A stretch of 43,645 nt of DNA from a virus: IMG/VR virus record IMGVR_UViG_3300033145_000357, positions 1-43,645 of that record, one strand, 5' to 3'. Numbering within the stretch: position 1 is the first letter of the stretch; each line of letters begins with the position of its first letter. Below, piece after piece: positions 29,001 to 35,505 of the stretch. Made by a program: the position numbers and the translations under genes. A model generated the notes under the pieces. The model was not told the DNA's origin, ran no database searches, and was given only the letters and a program-made list of their open reading frames with translations.

Positions 29001-30864
29001 ATGTAAAAATGACGAATTGTTAGCTGGTTTTAAGAAGATAGAAGATGCTCAAAATTTCATAGCAGATAATAAAATAAATATTGTTAAGTTTTTACAAGAA
29101 AGAACAGGGGATTTAATGCTTACGCCTACTCAAAGAACTGGTATATATTTATGCTCTTTAGATGAAGACGCTAAAAGACACATACAAAAAGCCGGTGTAT
29201 ATCTGATGAGGGGTATGAAAGAGCCTTATAAATTCACTGACTCTGATATTAAGAGCATAGTTGATAGTTTAACAAAAGAAGAAAAAGCTATGGCTAAACA
29301 CTATCAAGAATATCAATTAACACAGGAAAAAGAACTTGATGAGTTTGATGTAAGGGTACGGGGAGTACATTTAAAAGGGGTTAAAAATCGTTTTGCTATT
29401 CAAGTTTTAAATGAAAATATGGACAATAGTGAAGCAATAGAATTAGAACGCAACCCAATGACAAGAAGAGCTTATATGGAAGAAGGCTTCCGCAAACCAA
29501 GAACACATCGTGCTGAAAATGTAATTAATATAGATTGTGTATCTAATATGTTACGTGATATAGCAAAAGTTGAACATTATAAAGCTTATAAAGAAACTGA
29601 AATGGATTTGAACAATCTACTGTCTAATCCCGAACTTAAAAAAGCAATTATTGCTCATCCTAAATATGGAAGAATTGCTTATGATAACATTACTCAATGG
29701 TTTAAAGATTCTGTAAAAGCCAAACAAAATAAAATCCTTAGCACTTCGGATAAAGCCTTAATGTTTCTTAGAACGAGTGCTTTTATCTCTATGCTGGGAG
29801 TCAATATCATATCAGGTACAAAACAGCTTGTTTCGATGTGCAATGCTGTAGCTGAAACGGACTTACCAACTATTTTAAGCGGAATAGAACAGGTTGCTCT
29901 TCATTATAATGAAACCAAACAATTTGTTTTTCATAGAGACCCTCAAATGAAAGCCAGAAAAGGACAGATTGATAAAATAATGCGAGAATGGATGCAAACT
30001 GCTGACGCTAAACAACTTCTTACTGGAAAAAGCTCGGATGTAAGAATGAAGACTTTGTTCTTAATTAGAACATTAGATGAATTTGCTGTATTGTCAGTTT
30101 GGAAGGGTTCTTACGACCAAGCAATTAATCAAGGAAAGTCAGAAAAAGAAGCTATAAAACGTGCAAGTGCAGTAATGAGAAAAACTCAACCTGCTGCATT
30201 AACCAAAGACCTTCCACAATGGTTCAGAGATGGTACAGTAGCTAACTTGTTTAGTTTGTTTCAAAACCAGATTAATAAAAACCAAAACTATATTCGACAC
30301 GATATGTTTGGTAAATTAAAAGCTGGAAAGATTTCTCCGGGTAAATTTGCTCATAGGGTACTTTGGGGATGGATATTACCTGCTGTTTTGATAGGAACAA
30401 TAACACGAGGCAGACCACCTGAAGATTGGAAAGAAATTGCCAGAGACATAGGAACTTACTATGCTGGTGGATGGTTTTTTGTGGGTTCAATAATGGTTAA
30501 CATAATGCAAGGTTATGGAGGTTGGATGCCTGCACCATTATCTTTTGGAGAGGAATTTGTTAAGGCTGGAACTTATAAAAAAATGGAGTCTAAATTTAAA
30601 CATGGAATTAGTGGTATTTGTAAAGTAATAGGTCTTCCTTACAACCAACCTTACCGAACTATCGATGGAATAGAAGATTGGATTAATGGTGAAACTGAAG
30701 ATGTAAGACGTTTAATTTGGACTAAATATGTGTTAGAGGAAAAGAAAAAGAAAATTGTTAAAAAGAAATCTGTAACTCCAAAGGGATATGGTAAAAAGGT
30801 TATTTTAAAGCCAAGTGGTTATGGAAAGAAAACTACTAAAATGCCTAAAGGTTATGGCGATTAA
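26044..30864 (+). CDS. Giant polyvalent ejection protein with ART-like domain
   Basis: A 1606-residue protein. The charged N terminus is followed by a Gly/Ala-rich membrane-like region (about 275-350: GATSLAGAVGISVLTG). An ADP-ribosyltransferase-like domain lies at about 590-690: TLYHRTTPENAEKI, FFSTK, SVGYGEGVV and DDAFHGG. Long Lys/Glu helices follow. The C-terminal part (about 1250-1560) has FLIRTLDEFAVLSVWKGS and hydrophobic segments. It ends in three copies of a PxGYGKK-type motif: TPKGYGKK, KPSGYGKK and MPKGYGD. Polyvalent proteins of this kind enter the host with the DNA. No lytic transglycosylase motif is seen. The stop overlaps that of the convergent gene. Confidence 0.78.
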   Translation: MNIWEFLETKEKKEEEKDRKEKSVSTKEKPEKEEENPFDVLNETIETNYKEYLKLQTTLSEFDTSLSEIPDIMKPTIIANYNKGVNKFNSLIGTLQTDIKKRDQIISVFKKQEFEKMKKFGGQEVSTQKTTRHAGLQSSSILDESSMGGALGISKPLDLDKINKYVAAPIKGVSHGIYSSPQAVGGLMRLLGENMQEMEGTPNIFKGDENKYTDLMKAIAKKPDKALYKPIDQWLINKSQKIIKENREYLERKELHPDMDDKVAKWLFQLGSGATSLAGAVGISVLTGSPHAAAVAFGMYQTGSMYQEAREADVKVSKATPLAITAGVIEGALEYVGLEWLFTKYAGGKIANLLIHSAQEGFQEFSQELGQNVVAKVGWDKTRNLLEGCAESASIGAVLGGGASTITTNIEQSTDLTELTPKQRKGLIETIVEKQLKTMAKILPNLNPKTIMEKVKTDPDIQKAILGIFEAEQEAEVFAYEAKEPIIPEELEAKREMLRKHGVKEDLLTDEFVKKAKITELPKADVTSEIVSKGLIEELEKQWGKEKKLTKKDVLEKVEKPKVKPKEPVIPLDIEKNELIDMDNNPIKLNEDRTITLYHRTTPENAEKIKNTGDFVSKENRNETFFSTKLEGQSVGYGEGVVTIKIKPSDVRLDDAFHGGDISVAISNKILSKDVIVKPTTEKKAEVKKVEPAKQEEETLKVEPEFRKDVKIEDVYTIGERTPTKKVKGKVREITGQTKQDKILIAELDILDLIMKGKEKAAEKAFSEGQEKGIFKQKEHFKDIVARAKERKAQKDYVNKLIKDINKLPTKNITIDYKDKIEAIKDIFDLKKRQQKTLKAREETAKFIEREMAKENTNLKIPQETIDLIKKKPLNDMTIQELEAVHDDILHLAHIGKTKGKLIKIQKGRRQEELVVDLINVLHKGKEVPVRNIKQEMKEVLSLKKKVKDLWSHYWINTTLDEALFERIDGGEKGLWSEVFYNAINKCKNDELLAGFKKIEDAQNFIADNKINIVKFLQERTGDLMLTPTQRTGIYLCSLDEDAKRHIQKAGVYLMRGMKEPYKFTDSDIKSIVDSLTKEEKAMAKHYQEYQLTQEKELDEFDVRVRGVHLKGVKNRFAIQVLNENMDNSEAIELERNPMTRRAYMEEGFRKPRTHRAENVINIDCVSNMLRDIAKVEHYKAYKETEMDLNNLLSNPELKKAIIAHPKYGRIAYDNITQWFKDSVKAKQNKILSTSDKALMFLRTSAFISMLGVNIISGTKQLVSMCNAVAETDLPTILSGIEQVALHYNETKQFVFHRDPQMKARKGQIDKIMREWMQTADAKQLLTGKSSDVRMKTLFLIRTLDEFAVLSVWKGSYDQAINQGKSEKEAIKRASAVMRKTQPAALTKDLPQWFRDGTVANLFSLFQNQINKNQNYIRHDMFGKLKAGKISPGKFAHRVLWGWILPAVLIGTITRGRPPEDWKEIARDIGTYYAGGWFFVGSIMVNIMQGYGGWMPAPLSFGEEFVKAGTYKKMESKFKHGISGICKVIGLPYNQPYRTIDGIEDWINGETEDVRRLIWTKYVLEEKKKKIVKKKSVTPKGYGKKVILKPSGYGKKTTKMPKGYGD

Positions 30865-31076
30865 TTTCCATATCCTGAAGGTTTTAAAATAGCTGGTTTT
30901 TTCATAGGCGTATACTCTCTTGTCATTTGACCAGTTACTTTGTTCAGTTTCCAGATACTTCCTGAATTGTTAACTATTTGATATTTAGGAATCAACATAT
31001 AAACTATTACAATTGCTAAAACGATTAAAGATATCTTAAAAAGGAATTTTGAATATTTGTCAATAATAATTTTCAT
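30861..31076 (-). CDS. Single-pass membrane protein with GYG tail
   Basis: A 71-residue protein starting MKIIIDKYSKFLF; this ATG has AGGAGGT and is chosen over upstream codons. A transmembrane helix (ISLIVLAIVIVYML) is followed by an outside or inside domain (YQIVNNSGSIWKLNKVTGQM) and the end KPAILKPSGYGN. The last residues match the ILKPSGYGK repeat at the end of the convergent giant ejection protein, in the form of an imperfect DNA inverted repeat. It has its own promoters and is transcribed against the virion operon. Possibly a membrane partner or superinfection factor that mimics the ejection protein tail. Confidence 0.72.
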   Translation of the reverse strand: MKIIIDKYSKFLFKISLIVLAIVIVYMLIPKYQIVNNSGSIWKLNKVTGQMTREYTPMKKPAILKPSGYGN

Positions 31077-31147
31077 TCTAACCTCCTGAAGGGAGTCGTA
31101 AACTATGGCGATTAGGAAATTCTGCCCCCTTTGCCTAACCCTGAAAA

Positions 31148-31176
31148 ATAATATCACAGAAATCGCTAAAAGTCAA
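31148..31176 (-). promoter_or_regulatory. Leftward sigma70 promoter, proximal
   Basis: On the minus strand TTGACT (31176-31171), a 17-base spacer and TATTAT (31153-31148). The expected transcript starts near 31141 and reaches the membrane protein gene after about 65 bases. It lies downstream of the second leftward promoter, giving two levels of control. Confidence 0.75.
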
Positions 31177-31282
31177 GTTTTGCACATTTTAAGAGCAATA
31201 ACCTACTAAAGAGGCTCTCACTGACCATAAAGAAGAGTGTATATAATACTGAAGAGTTTTTTGGCGTTCACCGATAACTACT

Positions 31283-31350
31283 ATTATATCAAAAAATTTT
31301 TCGATATCAAGTTTTGTTGCTACACGCAATAGTTGCTAGTGGCAAGTAAA
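31283..31350 (-). promoter_or_regulatory. Leftward promoter with operator block, copy of the 8401 module
   Basis: On the minus strand TTGATA (31310-31305), a 16-base spacer and TATAAT (31288-31283), with TATCGAAAAA behind the -35 as at 8436 and 33905. Upstream, TAGCAAC occurs at 31338-31332 and 31322-31316, again 16 bases apart, preceded by TTTACTTGCC (31350-31341). Five extra bases separate the inner TAGCAAC from the -35 relative to the 8401 copy. Confidence 0.78.
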
Positions 31351-31360
31351 AGGAGAAATT

Positions 31361-31522
31361 ATGAGTTGGACAAAAGTAGAAAAATCAACAGGAACTACTA
31401 CCGCAGTAGATAAAACAAAGAGCTGGTTTGTTTCTGGTTGGTTTCAAGAGTGGTTTGCGAGTGTCTGGGAAGAAGTTGATAAAGAAACTGGAACTTTTAC
31501 CAAAGTCGATAAGGGGGAATAA
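31361..31522 (+). CDS. 53-residue phage protein with W-x-KV-x-K-x-TG repeats
   Basis: A frame starting MSWTKVEKSTGTTTAV, with two copies of a W-x-x-V-[ED]-K-x-TG-T motif (start, and VWEEVDKETGTFTKV near the end) around a Trp-rich centre (WFVSGWFQEWFASVW). Short virion-associated proteins with SWTKV-x-K-x-TG repeats occur near phage fibre genes; function unknown. AAAGGAG precedes the start. Confidence 0.7.
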   Translation: MSWTKVEKSTGTTTAVDKTKSWFVSGWFQEWFASVWEEVDKETGTFTKVDKGE

Positions 31523-31540
31523 TAAAAAAGGAATGATTTT

Positions 31541-32950
31541 ATGAAGAAATTATTATTAATTTTAGCTTTACTATTTGCGATAACAATGCAGGTTTTCGCA
31601 GTAAGTGGAACATATACCGACAATGGCTATTTTTATCTTCCTGACTATGGGGCTTACGGTGCAACAGAGTGGGAAGAATATAACACCTATATGCAAGTGG
31701 CGGATACACAGATAGAAGCTAATAAAGATGCTTTTGGCAATTACTATCTTAAAACTGCCATAGACACACAAGGTGAAATGGAAACTATCTGGGGTGTTTC
31801 GCTTGCGAACGATGGTGATTCATACTTAAAGACCGAAATGGATTCTTTCTCTGAATTACAGGCAATTATATCTGATAAAACTTTAGTCAATACAACTGAT
31901 AAGCTATCCGTCTTCGCCGCAACCACTTCCGCAGAACTTGCAGGGGTGATAAGTGATGAAACTGGAACAGGTAAAGCAGTATTTAACACCGCACCGACCA
32001 TTAAGCAAAGGGTAACTACCAAGACGACCACAGCAACTCTAACCGTAGATGAAGCAGGCACTATACTTGTTTCCGCTTCCTCTGCATATACAATAACCCT
32101 ACCAACCGCAGTAGGCAATACGGGATTGACTTATAAATTCAAGAAAACTGACGCCAACTATAATCTTATCACTTTAGATGGTGACGGCACAGAAACTCTT
32201 AATTATGAAAATGCTGATGGAGTGGCAAAAGAAACTTACGCCCGACTGAATACCTATTGTGCAGAAGTAACGTTGGTTAGTGATGGTGCTAATTGGCAAG
32301 TATATGATGAGGCGTTGGGGCAAGTGCCGATGTGTTTAGTATCTCCAAGTATACATCAAACTGATATACCTGACACTTTTAATGTAGTACTTAATCTTGA
32401 TACGAAAAGTGATGATATTGGAAGTAATTTTGATACATCAACTTGGGTTAGTGGCACAGCAGATGGGACAGTGGTAGACCATCTACAAGATGATGGAGAA
32501 AGTCCATTTGTCGCTGGTATGGTAGGTTATAGAGTCAAAAATATTACAGATACGACCTATGCTTGGATTACTGCTGTGAATGACGCTGGGGATGTAACTT
32601 TAAGTGCTGATATTTTTGTAAATGGTGAAGGGTATGAGATTAAAAATAGCAAATTTGTATGTCCTATTGCTGGAACATATATGGTAAAAGCTTCATTAAG
32701 ATATTATAGTGGGGTAGTTGCAGATAAATCATACTACTGTTCACCAAGAGTTTCTACAATACCTTATGCTATTCCAGTTCACTCTGCAAGTACAGCAGCG
32801 GTCGGTCTTATGAATATGATAAACCATAAAGCATCCAAAGATGATGAAATAATATTAAAAACAATGCATACTGCGGGTGTAGACACTCCCGATATTCAAG
32901 GTGATATAGCATATACACATTTATTAATTAGATTAATCTCAAAAGATTAG
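31541..32950 (+). CDS. Fibre-like protein with Sec signal and C1q-like end
   Basis: A 469-residue protein. It opens with a clear Sec signal peptide (MKKLLLILALLFAIT...VFA, residues 1-20), unusual for a virion protein. Then come fibre-like segments: VNTTDKLSVFAATTSAELAGVISDETGTGKAVFNTAPT and a TLTVDEAGTILVSASSAYTITLPTAVGNTG box known from metagenomic tail proteins. The end (KFVCPIAGTYMVKASLRYYSG ... IILKTMHTAG) resembles a C1q/TNF-like trimer domain. It may be a secreted or surface-anchored receptor-binding protein. Confidence 0.65.
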   Translation: MKKLLLILALLFAITMQVFAVSGTYTDNGYFYLPDYGAYGATEWEEYNTYMQVADTQIEANKDAFGNYYLKTAIDTQGEMETIWGVSLANDGDSYLKTEMDSFSELQAIISDKTLVNTTDKLSVFAATTSAELAGVISDETGTGKAVFNTAPTIKQRVTTKTTTATLTVDEAGTILVSASSAYTITLPTAVGNTGLTYKFKKTDANYNLITLDGDGTETLNYENADGVAKETYARLNTYCAEVTLVSDGANWQVYDEALGQVPMCLVSPSIHQTDIPDTFNVVLNLDTKSDDIGSNFDTSTWVSGTADGTVVDHLQDDGESPFVAGMVGYRVKNITDTTYAWITAVNDAGDVTLSADIFVNGEGYEIKNSKFVCPIAGTYMVKASLRYYSGVVADKSYYCSPRVSTIPYAIPVHSASTAAVGLMNMINHKASKDDEIILKTMHTAGVDTPDIQGDIAYTHLLIRLISKD

Positions 32951-32964
32951 AAAGGAGTAATAAT

Positions 32965-33279
32965 ATGCAAGTAAACATAAACTTATCGGAAGAACAAATC
33001 AAAGCACTATTGACCGAGTATACTTCAATAGAGGCATATTGCCAACGAGTAGTAGAGAATAGAGCAGACCGTATAATGATGGCTATCGTCAAAAAGTACG
33101 CTGATGATTTAGAAGGCGTCACAGCAGAAGAGCAGGCGGTAATCACGTCTGCAATGGCTGGGAAGATTGTGGTTAGACCTGATAAATTACCTGAGGAAGT
33201 GAAGCAAATCATAGTTAGAAGGGCAAAAACTAAAACGATGGTGCAGAAAATAAAAGAACAAAAAGAAGCAATGAAGTAA
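32965..33279 (+). CDS. Hypothetical helical protein
   Basis: A 104-residue protein starting MQVNINLSEEQIKALL with AAAGGAG. Helical with YCQRVVENRADRIMMAIVKKY and a basic C terminus (IIVRRAKTKTMVQKIKEQ). Often such proteins lie between fibre and lysis genes; no function known. Confidence 0.65.
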   Translation: MQVNINLSEEQIKALLTEYTSIEAYCQRVVENRADRIMMAIVKKYADDLEGVTAEEQAVITSAMAGKIVVRPDKLPEEVKQIIVRRAKTKTMVQKIKEQKEAMK

Positions 33280-33289
33280 GGGAGATAAT

Positions 33290-33415
33290 ATGTTACCAAA
33301 ACCGATTGATTATAAATACTTTTATGTTAATGAAGATTGTAAATATATCGAAATAACTAAAAAGCAGTATGAAGAATGGAATACTTCCGGGTATTGGGTT
33401 TGTATTCCAGAATAG
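33290..33415 (+). CDS. 41-residue hypothetical protein
   Basis: A frame starting MLPKPIDYKYFYVN, with an aromatic-rich end (YEEWNTSGYWVCIPE). GGGAGAT precedes the ATG. The composition resembles small tail-tip or chaperone peptides near fibre genes. No family match. Confidence 0.6.
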   Translation: MLPKPIDYKYFYVNEDCKYIEITKKQYEEWNTSGYWVCIPE

Positions 33416-33444
33416 AAAATAAATATGATAGGAGATAATGTAAT

Positions 33445-33657
33445 ATGCGAATAACTAATGCAGAATTAGCCCGAATGATTGAGTCACTTGATAAAAATGT
33501 AGGTGGGATTAACACAAGGTTGGACAAGTTAAATGGCAGGTCATTCAAGAATAGTACCGATATAGCACATATAAAAGGGATAAGTGGGGTTATTGCCTTT
33601 GTCGTTTCCTTTTTAATATCTATTTTCGGAATTTATTTTGGGGTGAAATACAAATGA
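33445..33657 (+). CDS. XhlA-like lysis-associated membrane protein
   Basis: A 70-residue protein. A coiled-coil-like N-terminal half (ELARMIESLDKNVGGINTRLDKL) is followed by a single C-terminal transmembrane helix (GVIAFVVSFLISIFGIYF) and a short basic tail. This is the layout of haemolysin XhlA-type proteins that work with a holin and endolysin. It overlaps the next membrane gene by four bases. Confidence 0.72.
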   Translation: MRITNAELARMIESLDKNVGGINTRLDKLNGRSFKNSTDIAHIKGISGVIAFVVSFLISIFGIYFGVKYK

Positions 33658-33866
33658 AAGACTTCGTTAACCGATATCATTTAATCAGGCGTATATTAGT
33701 TTTTGCCATTACATTTATATTCCTTAAAATAACTGTAAATATTTTCAGTGGCAATATTATATTAGATGAACATCTTACTACTATATATAAAGTATTCGGA
33801 GGTTTAATCACATTGATATTAATATTTTATCTAAAAAGTGGGAAGAAAGATGTGGAAGGAGATTAA
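33654..33866 (+). CDS. Holin candidate, two transmembrane helices
   Basis: A 70-residue protein with two hydrophobic helices (RILVFAITFIFLKITVNIF and TTIYKVFGGLITLILIFYL) joined by a short loop and a charged C terminus (SGKKDVEGD). Together with the XhlA-like protein and the glucosaminidase it forms a lysis cassette. The class II holin assignment rests on topology and position. A 13-codon GTG frame follows before the lysin. Confidence 0.7.
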   Translation: MKDFVNRYHLIRRILVFAITFIFLKITVNIFSGNIILDEHLTTIYKVFGGLITLILIFYLKSGKKDVEGD

Positions 33867-33904
33867 GTGAAAGACTTAACAGCAGAAATCAGGAAGATGA
33901 AAAC

Positions 33905-33933
33905 TTGATATCGAAAAATAATTTGCATATAAT
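33905..33933 (+). promoter_or_regulatory. Lysin promoter, third copy of the TTGATATCGAAAAA block
   Basis: TTGATA (33905-33910), a 17-base spacer and TATAAT (33928-33933), followed by ACATCTC. It matches the 8436 promoter over the -35 block and over the -10 plus start region (TATAATACATC-x-CAT). The TAGCAAC sites are absent here. Transcript start is expected at about 33941. Confidence 0.8.
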
Positions 33934-33940
33934 ACATCTC

Positions 33941-34483
33941 ATAAAGAAGTTATTGATTGTCATAATATTATTCTTTCTAATCATATCGAATTGTTATGCA
34001 ATTTCAGACCAACAACGGTATTTTGCTGAATCAATTTTAAAATTCGCATACGAAGCGAAGAAAACGACAGGACTTCCAGCAAGCATAGTTAGTGCACAAT
34101 GTATCCTTGAATCGGGGTGGGGTAAGTACTGCCCGACAGATTGGAGGACTGGCGAGAGGTCGAATAACTTCTTTGGAATTAAGAGTGACGGAACACAACC
34201 TTATGTGAGGGCGTGGACTTACGAATGGGAGAACGGTAAGTATTATCGGGTCTTAGCGAAGTTCAGAAAATACGATACATTCGTAGAGAGTTTGATAGAC
34301 TACGGAAAGTTCATATACGAGAATCCTCGTTACGCAGAAGCGATAAAAGTAAAAGACAATCCGATAAAATATATTCAGGCAATCTGGGAAGCTGGTTATG
34401 CGACTTCACCAAGTTATGTTTGGAAAATCTTAAACATAGCCGAACAATGTAATTTTTTAACCATTAGTAAATGGGAAGAATAA
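33941..34483 (+). CDS. Exported glucosaminidase-type endolysin with probable ATA start
   Basis: About 180 residues. Translation is placed at ATA 33941, seven bases after the -10 box, at the same offset as ATG 8472 in the sister promoter. This gives a perfect signal peptide (x-KKLLIVIILFFLII then SNCYA, residues 1-20). Alternatives are TTG 33953 or TTG 33905, the latter inside the -35 box. The mature part fits FlgJ/GH73-type peptidoglycan glucosaminidases: GLPASIVSAQCILESGWGKY with the catalytic Glu, NNFFGIK, FRKYDTFVESLIDYGKF and IWEAGYATSPSYVWKI. Sec export means release may need only membrane collapse by the holin. Confidence 0.82.
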   Translation: MKKLLIVIILFFLIISNCYAISDQQRYFAESILKFAYEAKKTTGLPASIVSAQCILESGWGKYCPTDWRTGERSNNFFGIKSDGTQPYVRAWTYEWENGKYYRVLAKFRKYDTFVESLIDYGKFIYENPRYAEAIKVKDNPIKYIQAIWEAGYATSPSYVWKILNIAEQCNFLTISKWEE

Positions 34484-34497
34484 AGGAGGTGAAATAA

Positions 34498-34680
34498 ATG
34501 GAGAATACAATCATAATAGTCCTAAACGCTTTAGGAGCATTGGGTGAAAGAGGTGTTCATTATGTTTTAGGGTTAATTGAAACTAGAATAGTGGCAAGTT
34601 CAACTGAGATAGATAATTCAATATTTTATAAAGTAATAAATGCAGTTAAATCATACGAATTTCAAAACCCTACCGAGTAA
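34498..34680 (+). CDS. 60-residue hypothetical protein, possible frameshift donor
   Basis: A protein starting MENTIIIVLNALGALG with AAGGAGGTG before it. Helical, hydrophobic first half. Near the end the codons AAC CCT, preceded by A, form the heptamer AAACCCT (34665-34671), which fits the X-XXY-YYZ rule for -1 frameshifting in this frame. A slip would avoid the TAA and enter the open frame of the next gene. Confidence 0.65.
   Translation: MENTIIIVLNALGALGERGVHYVLGLIETRIVASSTEIDNSIFYKVINAVKSYEFQNPTE
34665..34671 (+). promoter_or_regulatory. Candidate -1 frameshift site AAACCCT
   Basis: The zero-frame codons are AAC CCT preceded by A. After a -1 slip reading continues TAC CGA GTA ATA ACA into the frame that is open from 34650 and ends at 35003. 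The downstream frame has coding character well upstream of its first ATG. Confidence 0.4.
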
Positions 34681-34757
34681 TAACAGATAAGGAAATAAAT
34701 AAGGCAAGAACGAAACTGGTCTTTTGGCTGTCTTGGGAACTCGCAAAGTATGGACTA

Positions 34758-35003
34758 ATGAAGAAGCTCATAGAGGAATGTACTACAAGAGGTATATTTG
34801 AGCAACACAAAGACTACATTAAGAGATGGCTTGCTTATATCGACCAACAGAAATTTAGTAAAAAATTGGAAACACAATTACTTACCGAAATAAGACGATA
34901 CGTAGAAACAAGAGACGAACAAGTTAAGAAAAAAATTATCGAAATAGTGTGGAATGAAACGGGAACGGAAGCTTACATAAAGAAGAGTACACTTGGGTTT
35001 TAA
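34758..35003 (+). CDS. Hypothetical protein, start unclear
   Basis: An 81-residue helical protein from ATG 34758, which lacks a good ribosome site. The frame is open from 34650, and residues before the ATG (ITDKEINKARTKLVFWLSW, then ELAKYGL) look like real protein, yet no ATG, GTG or TTG exists there. It is therefore either a frameshift extension of the gene at 34498, a gene with an ATA/ATT start, or a gene broken by a small deletion. Its stop lies in the loop of the terminator at 34986. Confidence 0.6.
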   Translation: MKKLIEECTTRGIFEQHKDYIKRWLAYIDQQKFSKKLETQLLTEIRRYVETRDEQVKKKIIEIVWNETGTEAYIKKSTLGF

Positions 35004-35024
35004 CGCTGAGTGTACTTTTTTTTT
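34986..35024 (+). terminator. Strong intrinsic terminator ending the late operon
   Basis: The stem AGTACACT/AGTGTACT (34986-34993/35009-35016) is followed by a run of nine T (35016-35024). The stop codon of the last late gene (35001-35003) is within the loop. It isolates the late operon from the regulator gene. Confidence 0.9.
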
Positions 35025-35034
35025 AAAAATAAAT

Positions 35035-35063
35035 TTGACAAATGCCTCGTAATATGCTATCAT
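35035..35063 (+). promoter_or_regulatory. Promoter of the HTH regulator, near-leaderless
   Basis: TTGACA (35035-35040), a 17-base spacer and TATCAT (35058-35063). The ATG of the regulator is at 35073, nine bases after the -10 box, so the mRNA leader is at most about three bases. Leaderless repressor mRNA is known from lambda cI transcribed from PRM. Confidence 0.8.
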
Positions 35064-35072
35064 TCTTTTGAG

Positions 35073-35285
35073 ATGAAAAATAGAGAAGAAACAAAACAGT
35101 TAATTGAAGAATTATTTAAGACTAAAGAAAGACTTAAATTTCCATTAGAAGAACTTGCAAGAATGTTTAGTGTAAATAGAAAAACTTTATATCGTTGGAA
35201 AAATAATGAAAGCGTTCCTAATAGAGTTTATTTGCCAATGATAAAGAAATTTATAGAACTTTCAAAAAAGAAAAAATATTTATAA
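35073..35285 (+). CDS. HTH transcriptional regulator
   Basis: A 70-residue protein starting MKNREETKQLIEELF; ATG 35073 is chosen because the promoter lies directly before it. Residues 25-50 (PLEELARMFSVNRKTLYRWKNNESVP) form an XRE/Cro-type helix-turn-helix. No dimerisation or peptidase domain, so Cro-like in size. It stands between the late operon and the early operon and is the best candidate to bind the TAGCAAC or other dyads. A leader with an attenuator follows. Confidence 0.8.
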   Translation: MKNREETKQLIEELFKTKERLKFPLEELARMFSVNRKTLYRWKNNESVPNRVYLPMIKKFIELSKKKKYL

Positions 35286-35292
35286 AATTTGG

Positions 35293-35322
35293 TTGGTTAT
35301 TACTTTACATATGATATATTAT
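35293..35322 (+). promoter_or_regulatory. Possible early promoter upstream of an attenuator
   Basis: TTGGTT (35293-35298), 18 bases and TATTAT (35317-35322). The boxes are moderate. A transcript from here would run about 70 bases to the terminator at 35372 and, if that is bypassed, into the early operon at 35506. Confidence 0.4.
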
Positions 35323-35371
35323 AGGGCAGTTGCCATAAGTTAAAATTTATGTAAAAAAGAAAATAAATATT

Positions 35372-35400
35372 AGCCAACCACAAAAAGGTTGGCTTTTTTT
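35372..35400 (+). terminator. Intrinsic terminator or attenuator before the early operon
   Basis: The stem AGCCAACC/GGTTGGCT (35372-35379/35387-35394) with a seven-base loop is followed by seven T. It ends the regulator transcript and any short leader RNA starting near 35329. Confidence 0.88.
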
Positions 35401-35455
35401 ATTTGCCTAATACCCGCAACTACTACTAATTTTTTCATTTTTAATTTCTCCTTTT

Positions 35456-35480
35456 AGGGCAGGTAGCCGATGCCTGCCCT
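35456..35480. terminator. GC-rich hairpin before the early operon
   Basis: The stem AGGGCAGG/CCTGCCCT (35456-35463/35473-35480) is followed by CTAAAAAAAA on the plus strand and AAAAGGAG on the minus strand; on the minus strand it is preceded by a T run. Either an early mRNA leader hairpin or a terminator acting on the minus strand. The surrounding 35401-35505 has no plus-strand gene. Confidence 0.5.
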
Positions 35481-35505
35481 CTAAAAAAAAGAAAGAGGTG
35501 ATTAA

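Larger units (their letters stand above)
31077..31360. other. Intergenic control region around the leftward membrane gene
   Basis: This 284-base gap holds two leftward promoters (31148-31176 and 31283-31310), a conserved operator block (31316-31350) and two very short minus-strand frames (17 and 20 residues) that lack ribosome sites. No rightward promoter is convincing; the gene at 31361 has its own AAAGGAG site. Confidence 0.6.

Noticed and set aside
35370-35438. Minus-strand 22-codon frame with an AAAGGAGA site near 35450
   Set aside because: Overlaps the terminator at 35372 and an early leader; too short and without promoter to support.
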